Origin: Burkholderiales bacterium
Lineage (GTDB): Bacteria; Pseudomonadota; Gammaproteobacteria; Burkholderiales; Burkholderiaceae_C
DNA: 9,546 nucleotides
Reading direction: 5' to 3'
NCBI GenBank assembly: GCA_025354615.1
Contig: JANXMO010000137.1
Span: 1-9,546, forward strand
The notes under the pieces are model-generated. The model saw only the letters and a program-made list of their open reading frames with translations. It was not told the DNA's origin and searched no databases. A program made the position numbers and the translations under genes. Below, in pieces: positions 6,005-9,546 of the stretch (its first letter is position 1; every line of letters starts with the position of its first letter).

Positions 6005-7591
6005 ATGAAGGCCGCCCTCACCCTTTGGGCTTCTGCAGTTGTTTTGCAATGGCTGCTGTTTCCTGAAACCGGCGCCGCCAGTGCGGCCGGTTTGACGCTT
6101 TTGGGCGGCCTGCTGGGCCTCTTGCTGTGCCTGCGCCGCGACGTGCTGCTTGAAAACCCGGTTTCCAGTGCCATGGTGCTGGGTTACACGCTGTCGCATT
6201 TTCTGCTGCCGCCGGTGGCCACGCTGCTGGAGGGCAAGTCGCTGGTCAACAACCTGCAGCACCCAGAACTGGTATTTCCAAACTTGCTGTACGGACTGTG
6301 CGCCTTAGGGTTGGCACACGTGGTGTACCGCAACTTCCCGCCGCTGCAGGCTTTGCGTTTTTTCCTGTCGGAAAAGCTGTACCGGCCGGTCGGGTTTTTC
6401 CAGATGCCTTCCAACCTGCATTTGTTGTGCATGGGCCTGGTCGGGCAATTGGCGCTCGGCTTCAATGTATTTTTCGGTGGCAGCGGCGATGCCGAACCCG
6501 CAGGCGTGTTTGGCAAGGTGATGCAGGCCATGGCCGTTTTTGCCTTCATTCCCTACTGTTCGCTGGTGCGGCCGGCGCTGGGAGACCACACGCCGCTGGA
6601 TGGGCGCTGGCGCCGCACGCTAGTGCTGTACTCGATGATCATGTTGGGCATTGCCGCTAGTTTGAATGCCCGTTCCGCCATACTGTTCGGATTCGCCTCA
6701 GTTGGACTGGTGTTCACTTATTGCTACGTCACCGGCCTGGTGCAAACGCAGTTGTTCAACCTGCGCAACTTGGCGTTGGGCGCTGTTGCGTTGTGGTTGC
6801 TGGCGGGCCCAATCGCCAATTTCGCCACCGCCATGGTGATGGTTCGCAGCGACAGGGGCAGCGCCAGCGGCATGGAGATGCTGGTCAAGACTCTCGATGT
6901 CATGGGTGATCCACAGGCCATTCGCGACTTCAAAAAAGAAGAAGTCAACACGCGTTCGGCGTTGTGGGACGAGTACTACGTCGACAACGTTTTACTTTCG
7001 CGGTTGTGCAATCTGAAATTTGCCGACCAAACGCTGGGTCTCGCCGAAGAACTTGGCCCCGATGGTCGAGCCTATCTAAGGGAAATAGAATTTTTACGGG
7101 CCGTCAGCATGCTGCCCTCGCCGCTCATCGAGGGCTTGGGGTTAACCATTGACAAGAAATATGCCAATTCCGGCTCGGGGGGTGACCATTTGCTGTTTGC
7201 GGTGACTGGCGCGCCCTATGTCATCGGCGGATTTCGGACGGGCTCGCTGTTGGGGAACAGCGCCGCTGCATTGGGCTTTATTTATCCTTTGGTCCTGGCT
7301 TTCATGGCCCTATTGATTTTTACGGTAATGGACGCCCAAACCAGCCGCGTGGCCGACAGTACTCGCATTGAAGGATGGCGGCCAGTGTTGTCGCCCTATG
7401 TCGTCGTGGCCTTTTTTACGCTGACATTTCATTTCACCAGTGCTGCTACAGGCGCCGAATCGCTGTCCGCAGCGGCGGGGCCAATTCTGCGCGGCTGGGC
7501 GCAAACCGCGTTTGTTTACGCCGTGACGTTCTGGCTGACCCACGCCATTGCCCAGGCCCTCAGCAGCGGCCACGAGCCCGTGCGCGCATGA
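6005..7591 (+). CDS. Polytopic membrane protein, candidate Wzy-like polysaccharide polymerase
   Basis: A 528-residue integral inner-membrane protein that I cannot place in a named family. By eye it has about twelve hydrophobic segments (near 2-19, 27-43, 54-72, 89-108, 138-157, 172-188, 205-220, 222-246, 253-277, 420-442, 461-480, 494-516) and one large hydrophilic loop of about 120 residues (about 278-400), containing many acidic and Arg residues plus the stretch GLTIDKKYANSGSGGDH (about 378-394). A many-pass protein with one large late loop and an N-A-R-S motif at the start of a central helix (about 221-224) is the usual look of Wzy-type polymerases, which are extremely diverse in sequence. 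Placement directly before two glycosyltransferase genes fits that role. It lacks the DHAHNDY signature of the other polytopic protein. A flippase, acyltransferase or other transporter is less likely but not excluded. A 34-base gap separates it from the next gene. Confidence 0.75.
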   Translation: MKAALTLWASAVVLQWLLFPETGAASAAGLTLLGGLLGLLLCLRRDVLLENPVSSAMVLGYTLSHFLLPPVATLLEGKSLVNNLQHPELVFPNLLYGLCALGLAHVVYRNFPPLQALRFFLSEKLYRPVGFFQMPSNLHLLCMGLVGQLALGFNVFFGGSGDAEPAGVFGKVMQAMAVFAFIPYCSLVRPALGDHTPLDGRWRRTLVLYSMIMLGIAASLNARSAILFGFASVGLVFTYCYVTGLVQTQLFNLRNLALGAVALWLLAGPIANFATAMVMVRSDRGSASGMEMLVKTLDVMGDPQAIRDFKKEEVNTRSALWDEYYVDNVLLSRLCNLKFADQTLGLAEELGPDGRAYLREIEFLRAVSMLPSPLIEGLGLTIDKKYANSGSGGDHLLFAVTGAPYVIGGFRTGSLLGNSAAALGFIYPLVLAFMALLIFTVMDAQTSRVADSTRIEGWRPVLSPYVVVAFFTLTFHFTSAATGAESLSAAAGPILRGWAQTAFVYAVTFWLTHAIAQALSSGHEPVRA

Positions 7592-7625
7592 GTGCCGGCT
7601 GGCATGCCGCGGCGGCTCCCTGCCG

Positions 7626-8822
7626 ATGAACATCGTTTTGTTCACGCACCCCATGCGCATGTCGTCCAACAGCATGCCGCGCTATGCCGGGTGGCTGGAG
7701 GCGGGGTTGGCGGAGCGCGGTCACACCGTCAGCCGGTTGACAGCGCCCGGCCACCTGGCGGCGCAGCTACCGGCGCGCTGGCAAAGCAAATGGGTCAATT
7801 ACGTCGACCAGTTTGTGCTGTTTCCGCTATGGGTGCGGCCGCGGCTGCGTCGGCTGCCGGCCGATACGCTGTTCGTTTTTTGCGACCAGGCGCTGGGCCC
7901 GTGGGTGCCGCTGGTCTGCAGGCGACCGCACGTCGTCCATTGCCATGACTTCCTGGCGCTGCGCTCGGCGCTGGGTGAAATTCCCGAGAACCCCACCAGC
8001 TTCACCGGCCGCCTCTACCAGCGGCTGATTCGCTGGGGCTTTCGCCACGGCCGGCATTTCATTTCGATTTCCCGCCAGACGCAGGCCGACCTGCAACGCT
8101 TCGGGCCGGCGCAGCCGCTCACCTCTGAAGTCGTGCTGAACGGCCTGAATTTTCCTTATGCGCCGTTGTCGGCCGATGCCGCGCGGCAACTGTTGCATGC
8201 CACCCCGCTGCAGCCGGGGCGCGGCTTTCTGCTCAACGTGGCGGGCAGCCAGTGGTACAAAAACCGCGCCGGCATCGTGCGGCTCTATGCCGAATACGTG
8301 CGCCGCGTGGCCGACCCGCTGCCGCTGTGGTGCGTCGGCCCGCCGCCTGACGCCGCGGTGCGCGCGCAACTGGCGCAGGTCGGCCCGGCCGGGGCGGTGC
8401 ATTTCGTTCAGGGCTTGTCCAGCCCGGCGCTGCAGGCGGCTTACTCGCTGGCGGCGGCGTTTCTGTTTCCGAGCCTGGAAGAAGGCTTTGGCTGGCCCAT
8501 CATCGAAGCCCAGGCCTGCGGTTGCCCCGTGCTGACGACCGATGCGCCGCCCATGAACGAAGTGGCCGGCCCAGCCGCCGTGCTGCTGCCGCGGCTGGCC
8601 TTTGGGGGCGATCTGGCCGCCTGGGCCGTGCACAGCGCCGATCAACTGGTGGCGCTGCTGGCGGAACCTCCGGCACAACGGCAAACCCGCGCCGAGCAAG
8701 GCCTGGCCTGGGCCGCCCGCTTCGACGCCGAACGCGCGCTTGACGCCTGCGCAGCACTGTATGAACAGGTATTGGCGCAAAGTGCCGGCCCCGCCGCACC
8801 GCCACCGAAGGTTTCGCTTTGA
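7626..8822 (+). CDS. Family 4 glycosyltransferase
   Basis: A 398-residue cytoplasmic GT-B glycosyltransferase. It begins MNIVLFTHPMRM, a typical N-terminal beta strand of the acceptor domain, with VVHCHDFLALRSALGE (about 103-118) and HFISISRQTQADLQRF (about 144-159) in the N-terminal half. The hinge VVLNGLNFPY (about 169-178) leads to the donor-binding half with LLNVAGSQWYKNRAG (about 202-216), WCVGPPP (about 235-241), FLFPSLEEGFGWPIIEAQACG with the E-x7-E pair Glu286/Glu294, and CPVLTTDAPPMNEVAG beyond it. This signature matches retaining GT4 enzymes such as mannosyltransferases, but the sugar is not readable. The frame is open upstream to 7548, overlapping the preceding gene; the ATG at 7626 is preferred because the protein then starts at the first strand of the fold. 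No strong Shine-Dalgarno is seen before it. It is probably cotranscribed with its neighbours on both sides. Confidence 0.9.
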   Translation: MNIVLFTHPMRMSSNSMPRYAGWLEAGLAERGHTVSRLTAPGHLAAQLPARWQSKWVNYVDQFVLFPLWVRPRLRRLPADTLFVFCDQALGPWVPLVCRRPHVVHCHDFLALRSALGEIPENPTSFTGRLYQRLIRWGFRHGRHFISISRQTQADLQRFGPAQPLTSEVVLNGLNFPYAPLSADAARQLLHATPLQPGRGFLLNVAGSQWYKNRAGIVRLYAEYVRRVADPLPLWCVGPPPDAAVRAQLAQVGPAGAVHFVQGLSSPALQAAYSLAAAFLFPSLEEGFGWPIIEAQACGCPVLTTDAPPMNEVAGPAAVLLPRLAFGGDLAAWAVHSADQLVALLAEPPAQRQTRAEQGLAWAARFDAERALDACAALYEQVLAQSAGPAAPPPKVSL

Positions 8823-8824
8823 GT

Positions 8825-9546
8825 ATGCAACCCGCTTCCAATGCCAACGGCTGCGACCTGGCCGTCGTCATCCTGACCCGCAACGAGGAAATCCACCTGG
8901 CGCGGGCGTTGCACAACGTGATGGCATCAGGCTTGGCGAAACAGGTGTTCGTCATCGACTCGCACTCGACCGACCGCACGGTCGACATCGCCCGCGAACA
9001 CGGTGCCGTGGTGCTGCAAAACCGCTTCGTCAACCAATCGGTGCAATTCCAGTGGGCGATGGACCACGCACCCATCACCTGCGCCTGGGTGATGCGGCTG
9101 GACGCCGATGAACTGATCGAGGCCGATCTGGCTGCGACGTTGAAAACCACGCTGCCGGCGCTGCCGCCGCACGTGGTCGGCATCAACCTGCAGCGCAAGC
9201 ACATCTTTCTGGGCCGCTGGATTCGCCATGGCGGGCGCTACCCGCTCGAGATGCTGCGCATCTGGCGGCGTGGCCACGGTCAGATCGAAAACCGCTGGAT
9301 GGACGAGCACATCACCGTCAGCGGCGGCGACACCGTCACGCTCAAAGGCGGCTTTGCCGACCACAACCTGAACGACTTGCCGTATTTCATCGACAAGCAC
9401 AACAAATACGCCACCCGCGAAGCCATCGAAATCATCAACCAGCGCCGCGGCCTGTTCGAGCGGCCGCACACACTGACCGCCGCCGGCGCCTCGTGGCAGG
9501 CGGCGGCCAAGCGCGCCGTCAAAACCCGGCTCTACAACCAAATGCC
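8825..9546 (+). CDS. Family 2 glycosyltransferase (3' end beyond window)
   Basis: The first 240 residues of a GT-A glycosyltransferase that runs off the right edge. The fold marks are LAVVILTRNEEIHLARAL (about 12-29), the nucleotide-binding VFVIDSHSTDRTVDIA (41-56) and the metal-binding MRLDADE (90-96, Asp93-Ala-Asp95). After these come KHIFLGRWIRHGGRYP (125-140), a second acidic cluster NRWMDEH (156-162), possibly the acceptor-side base, and a His-containing region around 177-192. The layout resembles the WaaE/KdtX-type branch of GT2 enzymes, which modify lipopolysaccharide core or exopolysaccharide repeat units. It starts two bases after the preceding stop. An in-frame TTG at 8819 overlaps that stop and sits seven bases after AAGG (8808-8811), a better Shine-Dalgarno spacing than the thirteen bases for the ATG, so the true start could be two codons upstream. 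The sugar cannot be assigned. Confidence 0.9.
   Translation, partial: MQPASNANGCDLAVVILTRNEEIHLARALHNVMASGLAKQVFVIDSHSTDRTVDIAREHGAVVLQNRFVNQSVQFQWAMDHAPITCAWVMRLDADELIEADLAATLKTTLPALPPHVVGINLQRKHIFLGRWIRHGGRYPLEMLRIWRRGHGQIENRWMDEHITVSGGDTVTLKGGFADHNLNDLPYFIDKHNKYATREAIEIINQRRGLFERPHTLTAAGASWQAAAKRAVKTRLYNQM

Noticed and set aside
5725..6066. A 113-codon rightward open frame spanning the divergent gap
   Set aside because: It overlaps the start of the membrane protein gene in another frame, has no domain or signal peptide, and has composition typical of non-coding high-GC DNA.
7827..8780. A 317-codon leftward open frame opposite the second family 4 glycosyltransferase
   Set aside because: It is rich in Arg, Gln, Gly and Ala without any domain, and the opposite strand carries a clear glycosyltransferase with the E-x7-E pair.

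Overview
The window looks like part of an exopolysaccharide or capsule (Wzx/Wzy-type) biosynthesis locus from a GC-rich Gram-negative bacterium. High GC, an inner-membrane Wzc-type tyrosine autokinase with fused cytoplasmic kinase domain, and an O-antigen-ligase-family protein ending in an HSTVDFNLQIPANA motif together suggest a betaproteobacterium of the order Burkholderiales, perhaps Comamonadaceae. This placement is from general resemblance only and was not tested by a search.

There are two divergent gene groups around a 383-base non-coding gap (5622-6004). The leftward group reads, in transcription order: a WcaI-like family 4 glycosyltransferase (5621 to 4320); a 119-base gap; a small predicted exported protein of 84 residues (4200 to 3946); a perfect 14-bp hairpin (3929 to 3899); a polytopic O-antigen ligase/Wzy-family protein (3852 to 2371); a Wzc-like polysaccharide co-polymerase/tyrosine autokinase (2374 to 77); and the first 26 codons of a CpsB/YwqE-type PHP-family phosphatase (from 80, running off the left edge). 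The last three genes are joined by two successive ATGA stop/start overlaps, so they should be translated as a coupled unit. The rightward group reads: a 528-residue polytopic membrane protein of no family I recognise, a plausible Wzy-like polymerase (6005-7591); a family 4 glycosyltransferase (7626-8822); and a family 2 glycosyltransferase cut by the right edge (from 8825).

A likely division of labour is as follows. The three glycosyltransferases add sugars to a lipid-linked repeat unit at the cytoplasmic face. One of the two polytopic proteins polymerises the flipped repeat units in the periplasm. The Wzc-like protein sets chain length and couples polymerisation to export through cycles of tyrosine phosphorylation, which the PHP phosphatase reverses. 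No flippase, outer-membrane export protein or initiating glycosyltransferase is inside the window.

I see no clearly new biological system here. The least explained parts are the small exported protein with its adjoining hairpin, and the unrecognised polytopic protein at 6005-7591. No tRNA, rRNA, CRISPR array, insertion sequence or other mobile element was seen.
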